In this document: piece after piece, positions 8,858 through 17,909 of the stretch
Layout: every line of letters begins with the position of its first letter
How positions within the stretch are numbered: position 1 is the stretch's first letter
From: an uncultured delta proteobacterium
Lineage (GTDB): Bacteria > Desulfobacterota > WTBG01 > CAIYCZ01 > CAIRTM01
DNA length: 58,628 nucleotides
Direction: 5' to 3'
Assembly: GCA_903881505.1 (NCBI GenBank)
Contig: CAIRTM010000120.1
Span: 1-58,628 of the forward strand
Position numbers and translations under genes: made by a program
The notes under the pieces: model-generated
The model's input: only the letters and a program-made list of their open reading frames with translations
Told to the model about the DNA's origin: nothing
Database searches by the model: none

Positions 8858-10267
8858 TCAGTTCTTGATCCACTTGAGAAAGTTTGCCGCCTGCAAAACC
8901 TGACGGAGGGATTTTATTTTTATGAGCTGGTCTATAATATATCTGGGGCGGAGGTAGAATTTCTGAAAAGCGGTCTGCCGATACCGGTCAACATCCGCAG
9001 GCGAAACCGATCCTATGTTCATGACAGAATTCCCGCCGTAATCATATTCCGACCAGCTTTCCGCCGTAATCCAGCCCTTCTCGCGGGCCATTTCGCCAAG
9101 AGGGGTTTTGGGAATGGGGACAGCGCAGTAACACTGCATGTAGTCAAGGCCGAGGGTTCGGATATACTTGATTGTTTCCTGGGCGGTCGACTCTGTTTCT
9201 CCCGGCAGTCCGAAAATAAAATGGCCCATGGTGGGAATTTTAACTTTTTTGCAAAGCTTGACCGCTTTTACGATTTGCTCGACAGTCTCATTTTTTTTCG
9301 CATTGTTTAAAATTTCCTGGGAGCAGCTTTCAATACCCATTCCCAGAAGCACACATCCTGCGGCCTTCATTTTTTTGAGGATATCCTCTTCAATCAGATC
9401 AGCCCGGGTGGTCGTCATCCAGGAAATTTTAAGGTCCCTTTTTATGATTTCATCACACAGGGCGATGCCAAAACTCTTTTCAAGAGTGAACACCTCCTCC
9501 CAGAAAAGGAAGTCCTTTATGCCGTGCTCTTTCATGCAGAGCTCTATTTCATTGATGACATATCCTACGGAATGATGGCGCAGTTTTTTCCCGTAATAGA
9601 TATTTGCAGTGCAGAAGATACAGGGATAGGGGCAGCCGCGCGCAACATTCACCAGGGTAAAGGGGTGACCGTTGTTAGGCAGCTTGTAACGGTCAGTTTT
9701 TAAGAGATCCCGTGCGGCCACGGGTATGGTGTCAAGATCCTGGATGAAAGGTCGCACGTCACCTTTTTTTACCCGGCCCTCTTCACGCCACAGCAGACCT
9801 TTGATGGGAATGATTTTTCCTGTCGACTGATAGTTGATAAGGAATTCCTCAAAGGTTTCTTCGGGTTCACCGAATATCGCAGCATCATAGCCGGCAATAT
9901 CATGCAGGGAGGTTTCCTCCAGCAGCGTGAAGAATACGCCAAACCCGAGCATGACAGATCCGGGACATTTTTCTTTAACCCTGCGGCAAAAATAGTCATC
10001 ACTCTCTATTGATGGAAATGTGGGGCATGTAACGACAAGGTCGGGTTTGAAATCGACGACAGTACCTACGGTTTCCTCAAGGGTGAAATTTTCAACATTC
10101 CAATCGATAAGACGCACTTCGCCATATTTTTTTGCTATGCTGGCAAGGATGGCAAGCGTCAGCGGCGGCCAGACGGCAGCCCATGAGTCGACGCTTTGCA
10201 TGCAGCGCCCCTCACGAATAAATCGCTGATTGTCCCGTGTCGGGGGATTTACAAACATTATCTTCAT
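8858..10267 (-). CDS. B12-binding-domain radical SAM protein
   Basis: A 469-residue protein. Residues 1-150 resemble the Rossmann-like cobalamin-binding domain of class B radical-SAM enzymes (MKIMFVNPPT start, then F-G-E-P-E-E-T at the domain end). The usual DxHxxG base-off motif is not evident. The radical-SAM core starts at about 200 with ARGCPYPCIFC, giving the [4Fe-4S] cysteines C212, C216 and C219 in CxxxCxxC spacing. The strand GMGIESCSQEIL and the segment FIFGLPGET follow, both typical of this family. Members methylate or rearrange unactivated carbons in lipids, sugars and antibiotics; the substrate here cannot be told. The gene starts 23 bp after the other radical-SAM gene and lies 70 bp upstream of the GT2 gene. 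Confidence 0.85.
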   Translation of the reverse strand: MKIMFVNPPTRDNQRFIREGRCMQSVDSWAAVWPPLTLAILASIAKKYGEVRLIDWNVENFTLEETVGTVVDFKPDLVVTCPTFPSIESDDYFCRRVKEKCPGSVMLGFGVFFTLLEETSLHDIAGYDAAIFGEPEETFEEFLINYQSTGKIIPIKGLLWREEGRVKKGDVRPFIQDLDTIPVAARDLLKTDRYKLPNNGHPFTLVNVARGCPYPCIFCTANIYYGKKLRHHSVGYVINEIELCMKEHGIKDFLFWEEVFTLEKSFGIALCDEIIKRDLKISWMTTTRADLIEEDILKKMKAAGCVLLGMGIESCSQEILNNAKKNETVEQIVKAVKLCKKVKIPTMGHFIFGLPGETESTAQETIKYIRTLGLDYMQCYCAVPIPKTPLGEMAREKGWITAESWSEYDYGGNSVMNIGSVSPADVDRYRQTAFQKFYLRPRYIIDQLIKIKSLRQVLQAANFLKWIKN

Positions 10268-10290
10268 TATGGATTCCCTTGTTGAAATCG

Positions 10291-11679
10291 TTACTGTTGT
10301 TTAAGAAACAGGCTGATGATGGCCCGCCGGTACGTTATGATGAACTTGCATAGATCCAGAAACCTGAAATTTTTCAGATAAAAATTGAGAAGCCCCCTGC
10401 GCTGCCATTTTTCAAGTGTTTTAATCGGCAGCCCTTCCAGTTCCAGCGCCTTGCCGCCGTATTTGTCGTATTTTGACCAGTCCCTGCTCAGCAGGCGGTA
10501 TCCGCCTTCACCATGCTGCGCCATGTCATATATCTTTGTCCCCGGATATGGCGTCATGACTCCTATCGCCACCGTGTTAGGGTTGAGCCGTGCGGCAAGA
10601 TTTATTGTGTCCTTAATTGTTGCAAGCGTTTCATGCGGATGCCCAAGTATGAAATTTGCCTCGACGGCAATGCCTGCGCTTTTGATGATCCGGACCGCAT
10701 TTTCGGCCTGCTCAACGGTTATGCGTTTATTGATGTGCCTGAGAATTTCATCGTTGCCCGATTCGATGCCTATTTCCAGTGAAAAACACCCGGCTTCCCG
10801 TGCTTTGCTGATAAGTTTTTCGTTCACAAGGTTTACGCGGGTCAGGCCGCGCCACCGTATGCGGTTTGGAATGTTGCGCTGTATCATCAGGTTAAGGGTG
10901 TCGAAGGTAAGCTGATCATTAAACAGCAGAATTTCATCGAGAAAGTATATGGTATGTGCGCCGTACTGCTCAATGGCATATTCCATTTCACCCACAACGC
11001 TCTCCGCGGAACGCCGGCGCACCTGCCTGCCCAGTACCTGCATGCAAAACGCGCAGCTGTACGGGCAGCCCCTGCTTGATATCATGACATAGTAATCATG
11101 TTTACCGGTAAGCCGCTGGTTCTCGGCATAGTAGTGATGAAAAGCAGGGTAGGGTAGGGTTTCCAGCTCGGCATCGGTTAATCTGTCGCGGGCCGGATTC
11201 ACGATCACATCATGAGAGTCCCGATATACCAGACCGTTTATTCCACGGAGTTTGTCGCTATTCCTGCTCTGGACGGCCTGTGCAAGAGCAAGCATGGTCT
11301 TTTCGCCCTCACCGTAAATGCCGTAGGTGAAGCTGGGAAATTCCACGAGTGTTTCCTGGGGGAGTGCTGTGATATGGCAGCCGCCGATAACTGCCGGTAC
11401 GTCAGGCAGCCGCGCCTTTAAAAGTGCGGCAATGGTATGGGCCATACAGATTTCGTGGGTCATTGATGACAGGCCGATAATATCAGGTTCGTATGCCACG
11501 ACGAACTCAACCGTTTGGCGGTCGGTCCATCCATTGTAGTTGGCATCGAAGATTTTGACCTGTATCCCGTTTGACTCAAGATATGAAGCGATATAGCTTA
11601 TACCCAGGGACGGTTTGGCGGTGTTCCAATACGGATTGACTTCCGGCGGTCTTATGAGCGCAACTTTTATGGCATCCAT
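10291..11679 (-). CDS. B12-binding-domain radical SAM protein (second copy in operon)
   Basis: A 462-residue protein with the same layout as the downstream radical-SAM protein but clearly diverged. The N-terminal domain (1-165) has VALIRPPE, then VIGGCHITALP, the loop that in relatives contacts cobalamin. The radical-SAM domain carries SSRGCPYSCAFC with cluster cysteines C205, C209 and C212, then FSLEIGIESG and NFILGHPHET. Function is probably SAM/B12-dependent chemistry on a lipid or glycan intermediate, but this is inferred only from family and neighbours. It is first in a minus-strand operon with the other radical-SAM gene and the GT2 gene, with a good promoter about 170 bp upstream. Confidence 0.84.
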   Translation of the reverse strand: MDAIKVALIRPPEVNPYWNTAKPSLGISYIASYLESNGIQVKIFDANYNGWTDRQTVEFVVAYEPDIIGLSSMTHEICMAHTIAALLKARLPDVPAVIGGCHITALPQETLVEFPSFTYGIYGEGEKTMLALAQAVQSRNSDKLRGINGLVYRDSHDVIVNPARDRLTDAELETLPYPAFHHYYAENQRLTGKHDYYVMISSRGCPYSCAFCMQVLGRQVRRRSAESVVGEMEYAIEQYGAHTIYFLDEILLFNDQLTFDTLNLMIQRNIPNRIRWRGLTRVNLVNEKLISKAREAGCFSLEIGIESGNDEILRHINKRITVEQAENAVRIIKSAGIAVEANFILGHPHETLATIKDTINLAARLNPNTVAIGVMTPYPGTKIYDMAQHGEGGYRLLSRDWSKYDKYGGKALELEGLPIKTLEKWQRRGLLNFYLKNFRFLDLCKFIITYRRAIISLFLKQQ

Positions 11680-11848
11680 GGTATATCTTGAACAGTCGGC
11701 TGCAGTATAAGTTTGTAGAAGTTATCGTGAGCGGTCGATAGTAGGTTTGCGTATAAAATAATGCGGTTTCCCTCTGCGCGTGTTCAGTGTTTTTTGTGGT
11801 ATGTTTGTGATCATGCTTGACAGGAATTGACTGTTTTGAGTTGGGCAG

Positions 11849-11877
11849 ACTATAAAACAGGCTCGTTTGCGAGTCAA
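11849..11877 (-). promoter_or_regulatory. Promoter of the radical-SAM/GT2 operon, sharing operator half-sites with the 5766 promoter
   Basis: On the minus strand, -35 TTGACT (11872-11877) and -10 TATAGT (11849-11854) are 17 bp apart. The spacer ends in CTGTTT, so CTGTTTTATAGT is identical to the promoter at 5766-5794. The two spacers match at about 11 of 17 positions, with the palindrome imperfect here (AAACG-AGC-CTGTTTT). Transcription would start near 11841, leaving a leader of about 160 nt. Confidence 0.65.
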
Positions 11878-12278
11878 TACAAAGTTTGCCGTACCTTGCA
11901 GGCGGTCCGGCCCGTACAAAATGAACGGTATACAATAAAAATGGGCGGCCTGCCTGGCGGTATGTATAATAAAGTGCTCTCACCCGCAGCATCCCGCAAA
12001 ATCTGAAAGCCGTTTTTTATTCGTCAGGCATGGCGAACGAAGGGGGGGCTTTGATTGCAGAATGAAAGATCGTTCGCTGCTATTGAAACGGGGCCATGCG
12101 GACAGGCTTTTGCCGCATGCTGCCTGCGTAACGCTGAAGGGACGTTTTCTGCGCGATCGTATGACGGGTGCGGAGCACCGGCCGTCTGCCGGGAAGAAGC
12201 CGATACCCGCCATCCACGGGCTGTGCCGGACATGGTCGAACACGGATCAATCCCGGGCGTTATGCGGGGCAGCTTCGG
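11878..12278. other. Intergenic stretch without a recognisable gene
   Basis: Beyond the operon promoter this 400-bp stretch holds only short frames with no protein-like composition. I see no tRNA, known ncRNA or clear terminator. Confidence 0.45.
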
Positions 12279-12734
12279 CTAATGCCGTGTCACCTGCGGA
12301 GGCGGGGCAGCGGCTGCAGGGGCGGCCACGCAGATGCGCGTGGCCAAATCGGGCCTGATTGCACACACGGCAGAACCGGCCTGCTTGAAGATCAGCTCAA
12401 CGCCGAGCGCCCCCTCGCCCGGAACGCGCACGGATGAGTTGACGAAAAACAGGTTCATCAGCCCGTGATGGGGCGGGATATGCATCGGGCCCGACAGTCG
12501 GCAGATTATTTTCCCGCTGCAGCGCACCTGAAGGTCAAAGCCGTCAATGCCGGGGGCGCTTCCGTCGTTGAGCAGCCGGATGAAAAAGCCGAGCCTGAGC
12601 GGCACGGGCCAGCGCACGGCATCCGGCGAGGGCGTGTTGATCATGATGCGGTCTTCGTAGACGCCGACCAGCGTGACCTTGCCGCCGACTTCCTGGCGGA
12701 TGTCATCGCAGATTATGAAATCAATCAGTTTCAT
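12279..12734 (-). CDS. Small protein resembling the DUF6941 family
   Basis: A 151-residue soluble protein starting MKLIDFIICDDIRQEVGGKV, then a V-G-V-Y-x-D turn and alternating beta-strand-like segments. This start matches my memory of the DUF6941 family (small beta-rich bacterial proteins of unknown function); the assignment needs a profile search. The tail is low-complexity Ala/Pro. It follows the 354-residue unrecognised gene on the same strand after 105 bp, so the two may be co-transcribed. No function is claimed. Confidence 0.6.
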   Translation of the reverse strand: MKLIDFIICDDIRQEVGGKVTLVGVYEDRIMINTPSPDAVRWPVPLRLGFFIRLLNDGSAPGIDGFDLQVRCSGKIICRLSGPMHIPPHHGLMNLFFVNSSVRVPGEGALGVELIFKQAGSAVCAIRPDLATRICVAAPAAAAPPPQVTRH

Positions 12735-12839
12735 GGCGGGTACAATTTTAAAACATCCGGATGCTGCGTTGCATCTTCAGGTGGAGCAGCCTGCGGAAAC
12801 GTGTACCGTTTGCGGGGTGCACAGTACACCGCGCGTCTG

Positions 12840-13904
12840 TTATAGCTCCCGGTCAAGAAAATCTTCGGCGATCCGCACCAGCTCGACCCAGCGGCGCATG
12901 GGATAGGCATGCCGTTCGGTCTGTACGCTGATGTTTTTCCACAGGCAGCCTGCCAGCCAGCGCTTGCAGTCGTCCTTTTTGCCCAGCAGGCCGAACAGCT
13001 CATCGCGCAGCTTTGTGATGCCGGCGCGGTCATCGGGGAGTTCTTCGTCCAGCCAGTAGCTGGCAAGCACGCTCAGTATGTCGCGGGTGATCTGGCGGCG
13101 CCCCGTGATCAGTTCATCTTTGGACGGCAGCGTGCCTCTCCAGCGCAGGCACCCGATGCTGCTGACCAGGATGTCAACCCGGCGGGTGAATTTGAAGTGG
13201 CAGGCCGGCTCGCTTGATCCGCCCACGTCGCACAGAAAGTCACGCGCAGCCGGACCCATCTCGCGCCTGATGTCGGCCTCAAGGCCGTGCATGCGCGCCT
13301 GCCAGCCGGACGGGAGCGGATGCACGGTAAAGGGCGCAAGGTCTGTTTCGGGATCGCGGGCGTTGTTGCCCCAGAACGAGCAGTTCATCACGCGGCTTGC
13401 CAGTCCCCAGTAGGTGCGCTCGGCCAGTGTGCGCTTGAGCCCGTCCTTCGCTCCGAGAAAGGCGTATACTTTGGCGATTGTGCCCTGGTCCGCGCCGTTG
13501 AAAAAATGAGCGTCGTCCGGGGCCTTGTCTCCGCACCAGCCCTGCAGCGCCCGGGCGTAGTCGATGAATTCCTTCCGGCGCGCCGGGCAGACCTGGTAGT
13601 GCAGCCGCAGCTGGGTGTGCGCGCATCCGCCGATAATTTCACAGATGCGCCGCACGTTGCGCGGGTAGTCATAGCGCCAGATGCAGCAGAAATCGGCTGC
13701 AACGCGCCGCTCAAGCTGTTCATCGGTCAACTCGCCCAGGGACGCCTGCATGCGGTTGATTTCATCAAGCATGTTGTCGTGGCCGAACCCGGCGCGGATA
13801 TTGTGGTCATAATATGCGGAACCCCGCAGCAGGGGCAGGGCCCTTTTCAGGGGTATGCCGCATGTCTGCACGCAGGCATGCGGGCTGAGCAGGCTGTGTT
13901 CCAT
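12840..13904 (-). CDS. Conserved-looking protein of unknown function
   Basis: A 354-residue soluble protein I do not recognise. It has no signal peptide or membrane segment, is rich in Trp, Arg and Cys, and looks mostly helical. The N-terminus has CVQTCGIPLKRA; CCIWRYDYPRN lies near residue 73 and NCSFWGNNARDPETD lies mid-protein. The start is well supported by AAGGAG about 6 bp before the ATG. It is divergent from the AsmA-like gene, with about 100 bp between them for back-to-back promoters, and upstream of the DUF6941-like gene. Coding is supported by its length, its Shine-Dalgarno sequence and the lack of a better frame. Confidence 0.7.
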   Translation of the reverse strand: MEHSLLSPHACVQTCGIPLKRALPLLRGSAYYDHNIRAGFGHDNMLDEINRMQASLGELTDEQLERRVAADFCCIWRYDYPRNVRRICEIIGGCAHTQLRLHYQVCPARRKEFIDYARALQGWCGDKAPDDAHFFNGADQGTIAKVYAFLGAKDGLKRTLAERTYWGLASRVMNCSFWGNNARDPETDLAPFTVHPLPSGWQARMHGLEADIRREMGPAARDFLCDVGGSSEPACHFKFTRRVDILVSSIGCLRWRGTLPSKDELITGRRQITRDILSVLASYWLDEELPDDRAGITKLRDELFGLLGKKDDCKRWLAGCLWKNISVQTERHAYPMRRWVELVRIAEDFLDREL

Positions 13905-14004
13905 GGCAACTCCTTTCCGTCTGCCGCCTGAATTCTTTCAAAGTCAAATGTTCTGTGGTATACCGGTACGCAGTGCACACAAATTAGACAGGTTTTGGGC
14001 GGAA

Positions 14005-17000
14005 ATGACAAGAAAATTATTATCGCGCTCGCTGCGGGTCTTCTCCGTTGTGCTGATTATGGCCGCTGGTGCAGCGCTCGTGCTGTCGGTCTTCCTGCTG
14101 GACCTGAATCAGTATGCCCGGCGCGCCCTTCAGCATCTCGAGGACGAAACCGGCTACCGCCTGACGTTCAGCGATGTCAGCCTGCATCTCGCGCGCGGGG
14201 CGGGCCTGCGCGTCGATGATTTTGTCCTTACGCACGCCGCCACGGGCAGGGAGTTCCTGCGCGGAGAACATCTCTATATACATATCAGACTGAGTCCTCT
14301 GGTCAGGAAAAAAATAACAGTACGGCAGCTTTTAATTGAAAAGCCGCAGATGCGCGTGTACCGCGAACCTGATGGAACCTGGCATTCGTTTCTTTCACCG
14401 CTGGCGGCGCAGGACGCCGACGATGCCGGCAGCCTGTTCGGGGATTATCGCCTGGAGGTGAAAACCATCGCCCTTGAAGACGGCGTGCTGGAGGTCGAAG
14501 ATGGACTGCACGGCGCCGGCGTGCGCCTTGATGATTGTACGATCAGGCTGCACCGCGCGGAGGCCGGCATGGACCATATGGAGCTCACTGCGCAGCATCA
14601 TGCCGACGGCAGCCGGGGAACCATCAGGTGTACGGCGGACTTTCACCGCTCGCTTCTGCGGGGCCGGGGCGCGGATGCGGGCCTGCCGACGCTGCTGAGC
14701 GCCGAGCTGGTGTTCAGCAACCTGCCGGTGCGCGAATGCATGGCCTATCTGCCGGAGCGTTTCCCGGTGCCGCTTGACGGCGGCCTGCTCGATGCAGCGC
14801 TTGCGATAGAGCTCAGGCAGGGCGGGAAACTGTCGGCCGGCGGCGAATCGGTTCTGAAAGGCGCACGGCTGATCGCGGGCGGCCTTGGACCGGTGGGCCT
14901 GCCTGATGCCGCGCTGTCGTTCAAGGCTGCGTCTCAGGATACCACAATCAATTGCAGTGAGTTCTCGCTGAGGCTCGATCCTGATCTGCACCTGGAGGGC
15001 AGCGCGAGCATCGATTGCTCCGGCGGGGAACCGGCCCTTGCCGTGCGGATCGGGTCGGGGGTTTTGGACGTGCATGCCATTGCGCAGCGCCTTGCCGCAG
15101 CCGCCGATGCCGGAAAGCGTTTCGCGCTGCTGACGCAGGCGTGCGGGCGCCTGGCAACAGCACATATCGCGGTCCATGATCTCAGCCTCGGCGCGCCTCT
15201 CGGCTCCTCGTTCGGTTTGGACTCGATCAGCCTGCAGGCGCATCTTGGCCTTGATGCGTCCGGGGATGCGGCGGGTATGCTGTACGAACTCTCCACACCG
15301 GACGGGAGCCCGATAGCGCTTGGGATTGCAGACGGCCGCCTGCGGTCCCGCGGGCGTCTTAAAAGCGCCTCAGGAGACAGCCACGCCTTTGACCTTGATG
15401 CGGCTGTGCCTCACGGAAAACCCCGGCTGACATGCACACTCGATTCCCGCCTGGGCCTTGCGAGTCTTAACGCTTTGCTGCATGGCCTCGCGAAGGACAC
15501 AGCCGCCGCGCCCGAGCTGCTCGGGGGCAGTGTCGTCCTGCGCACAGCGCTTCGTTTTGACAGCAGTCTGCATGTCGTTTCCGACATCGACGCAACCGAC
15601 GCAGCCTACGGCGTTGCCGGCATTGCGGGCAAGTACCGGGGCGTGCCCAACACGATCCGGCTGGAGTATGACAGCACACAAAAAAAACGGCAGGAGCTGC
15701 CGTTTGAGTTCCGGCTGGGAGACAGCCTGAGCGTAACCGGCCGTTTGTGTGCAGCCGGCAAAACCGCGGTGGCCGGTCAATTCGCTGCGAAGGATTTCGA
15801 CCTGGCCGTGCTCGACTGGGCGTTCCTGCCAGGGGGGCTTGGGCTTGCCGGTTCCGTTTCCGGCACGGGTGAGTTCGCATTTCCGGAACACGCGCCGGGC
15901 GCGCGGCCCGTGGCCGGCACGTTTGAGCTTGACGGCATAGCGCTCACGGAGAGCTCCGCGGAGCAGCCGCTGCTGCAGGCTTCTGCGGTTGTCGATGTTC
16001 CGCGGGCGCCGCAGCAAATAAGGGTGTCGCAGGGGTGCGTGTCTGCCGGTGACACCCGAGGTGCTTTTTCGGGAACGCTCTCAAGCGCCGTGCCGCTGGC
16101 CGGCACGTTTGCGGTCCCGATGGAGAAGTATGATATCGGCGACTTCGTCAATATCATGCTCAAAATCGTGCGAAGTTTTAAACGGGAACAGGTTGAAAAG
16201 GAGCCGCAGCCCAAGGATCCCGACAGCATGTTCGCCCGGATGGATATCACGGTTGACCTGAAATCAGCGCAGACACGCTATCTGAACTGGGACTTCGGGC
16301 CCGGGACCTGTGTTTTCTCCATTAAAAACAGGCGCCTGCTCTGGGATGCCATTGACATCGAGGGAGGCGGCGGCAGCCTGAACGGCTCGGTCCTCTATGA
16401 CCTCTCCAATACGGATCATTACCGGCTTGAGTTTTTTATCGGGCGCTCGGACGTCGATGTCACCTGGGCCATCCCCGGCCTGAAGACAAAGCAGACCATC
16501 ACCGGCAGGCTTAACCTGAAAAGCCGCTTCGCGAGCAACTTCACATCCGCCAGGGAGCTGCTCGGCAATATGGAGGGCACATTTGATTTTGTGGTGAGCA
16601 ATGGAGCGGTCAGGAAGATGGCGCTGTTGTCCAATATTCTCAATGCGCTGAACGTGACGCGGCTGCTGGCGCTCAGGATGCCCGAGTTTTCAGCAGACAC
16701 GATGCCCTTTGACACCATGACCGGCCGTTTTACGCTTAAAGATAAACAGCTTGCAACCGATGATTTCGTGCTTGCATGCCCGTCAATGGATTTTTCGGTT
16801 GCCGGTTTGTTCGACCTCGGCCGCGCGAGGCTCGACCTGCTCATCGGCGTTCAGGTGTTCAGAACGTTTGCGCGGGCGCTGGGCGCCATTCCGTATCTGG
16901 GCAAAAAAATAACGGGTAAAAATAAAACCCTTACCTTCGCATACTTCCGCGCCAAAGGGCCGTTTGAGAGCCCGCGGGTACGGCCGGTGCCCATGAAGGC

Positions 17001-17127
17001 CATCGAAAACGCGATTTTAAAGGTATTCAAGTCAGTGGGCGAGGTGCCGCGTGATTTGATGTATCTGCCGATGGGGATGATACGGCGGTTTGTTCCCGGC
17101 GAGGCGGACAATGAAAACGGAGACTGA
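14005..17127 (+). CDS. AsmA-like inner-membrane/periplasmic protein
   Basis: A 1040-residue protein. A basic N-terminus and one membrane helix (about residues 12-34) are followed by a very long periplasmic region of beta-strand character. The first 120 residues (YRLTFSDVSLHLARGAGLRVDDF) match the AsmA N-terminal pattern. The last 250 residues (TGRLNLKSRFASNFTSARELLGNMEGTFDF) match the AsmA C-terminal domain. AsmA-like proteins are thought to form hydrophobic grooves that move phospholipids between membranes and affect outer-membrane assembly. The frame is open further upstream, but the ATG at 14005 gives a proper membrane anchor and avoids overlap with the divergent gene. It is convergent with the next minus-strand gene. 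Confidence 0.82.
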   Translation: MTRKLLSRSLRVFSVVLIMAAGAALVLSVFLLDLNQYARRALQHLEDETGYRLTFSDVSLHLARGAGLRVDDFVLTHAATGREFLRGEHLYIHIRLSPLVRKKITVRQLLIEKPQMRVYREPDGTWHSFLSPLAAQDADDAGSLFGDYRLEVKTIALEDGVLEVEDGLHGAGVRLDDCTIRLHRAEAGMDHMELTAQHHADGSRGTIRCTADFHRSLLRGRGADAGLPTLLSAELVFSNLPVRECMAYLPERFPVPLDGGLLDAALAIELRQGGKLSAGGESVLKGARLIAGGLGPVGLPDAALSFKAASQDTTINCSEFSLRLDPDLHLEGSASIDCSGGEPALAVRIGSGVLDVHAIAQRLAAAADAGKRFALLTQACGRLATAHIAVHDLSLGAPLGSSFGLDSISLQAHLGLDASGDAAGMLYELSTPDGSPIALGIADGRLRSRGRLKSASGDSHAFDLDAAVPHGKPRLTCTLDSRLGLASLNALLHGLAKDTAAAPELLGGSVVLRTALRFDSSLHVVSDIDATDAAYGVAGIAGKYRGVPNTIRLEYDSTQKKRQELPFEFRLGDSLSVTGRLCAAGKTAVAGQFAAKDFDLAVLDWAFLPGGLGLAGSVSGTGEFAFPEHAPGARPVAGTFELDGIALTESSAEQPLLQASAVVDVPRAPQQIRVSQGCVSAGDTRGAFSGTLSSAVPLAGTFAVPMEKYDIGDFVNIMLKIVRSFKREQVEKEPQPKDPDSMFARMDITVDLKSAQTRYLNWDFGPGTCVFSIKNRRLLWDAIDIEGGGGSLNGSVLYDLSNTDHYRLEFFIGRSDVDVTWAIPGLKTKQTITGRLNLKSRFASNFTSARELLGNMEGTFDFVVSNGAVRKMALLSNILNALNVTRLLALRMPEFSADTMPFDTMTGRFTLKDKQLATDDFVLACPSMDFSVAGLFDLGRARLDLLIGVQVFRTFARALGAIPYLGKKITGKNKTLTFAYFRAKGPFESPRVRPVPMKAIENAILKVFKSVGEVPRDLMYLPMGMIRRFVPGEADNENGD

Positions 17128-17145
17128 TCCGCGGCGGCGGCGGGC

Positions 17146-17775
17146 CTACTGCGCTGCCAGGAGAATGCGGCGCAGCAGGTCCATGGCCAGCCACTGCGGG
17201 CGGCACAGGGGCGCTTCGGGCTCCCACCGGCTCGGGCTGCCGTCGGCGCCTGTCCAGCGGTAGCAGGGGAAGCGCCGTGATTCCATGCGGACGGACTGCG
17301 GCGGCTGCACGTTTTCCATTTCCATGAAAAACCAGCTCAGGGCCCAGAGCATCTCCATCACGGGGCTGCTGTTCCAGGACAGCTCCTGCTGGGCTTCCTC
17401 CGCATCGAGTTTCCGGATCGTTGCAAGCAGCATGGGGGCGACGGCCTCCCAGGCCGGCTGCGCATCCGCATGCGCGAGTAGTTCGCCGATCACGGCCCGG
17501 CGTGTTTTCATGGGGATCATGTTCAGGTCGTTGATGATGAAGGCGTGCACATCCTGGATACGGGCGCTTATCTGTTCTTCGGCGGACAGTTTGAGGGGCG
17601 GCAGTACGTCAAAGGCGCGCACTACCAGGCCTTCCCCTCGGTAGTATTCGTAGAGCTCGCGCACCCAGGCCATAAGGCGGAATCCGGCCGGGGCCGGTTC
17701 CAGCTCAGGCGGCAGCTCGAATGCTTTCGTCTCCAGGAAGCTTTGATGCAGCTGTTTAATGAGGGGAACCGGCAT
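17146..17775 (-). CDS. Hypothetical protein, function unknown
   Basis: A 209-residue soluble, mainly helical and acidic protein with many Trp and Met residues (MLWALSWFFMEMENVQ) that I do not recognise. There is no signal peptide or membrane helix. It is convergent with the AsmA-like gene (18 bp between stops) and divergent from the ferredoxin-like gene. The Shine-Dalgarno region before the ATG is weak, so the start is uncertain. Confidence 0.6.
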   Translation of the reverse strand: MPVPLIKQLHQSFLETKAFELPPELEPAPAGFRLMAWVRELYEYYRGEGLVVRAFDVLPPLKLSAEEQISARIQDVHAFIINDLNMIPMKTRRAVIGELLAHADAQPAWEAVAPMLLATIRKLDAEEAQQELSWNSSPVMEMLWALSWFFMEMENVQPPQSVRMESRRFPCYRWTGADGSPSRWEPEAPLCRPQWLAMDLLRRILLAAQ

Positions 17776-17827
17776 GATCTCGTACTTTCTTGCGGCGGTG
17801 CGCGAAGGCAGCGGGGTTAATTTTTGT

Positions 17828-17856
17828 TTGCCTTATCCGGGCTGCTGTGCTATAGG
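17828..17856 (+). promoter_or_regulatory. Sigma70-type promoter of the ferredoxin-like gene
   Basis: -35 TTGCCT (17828-17833) and -10 TATAGG (17851-17856) with a 17-bp spacer, about 55 bp before the ATG at 17910. The region is A+T-rich and intergenic between divergent genes. Confidence 0.6.
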
Positions 17857-17909
17857 TCTAAATCGTTTTATGAACCTCTAAATTAACAACCTACAGGGAT
17901 GTACGCATT

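Noticed and set aside
11827-11856. Plus-strand promoter TTGACT-18-TATAAA
   Set aside because: No gene or RNA follows on the plus strand. The same bases form a better 17-bp-spaced promoter on the minus strand serving the radical-SAM operon.
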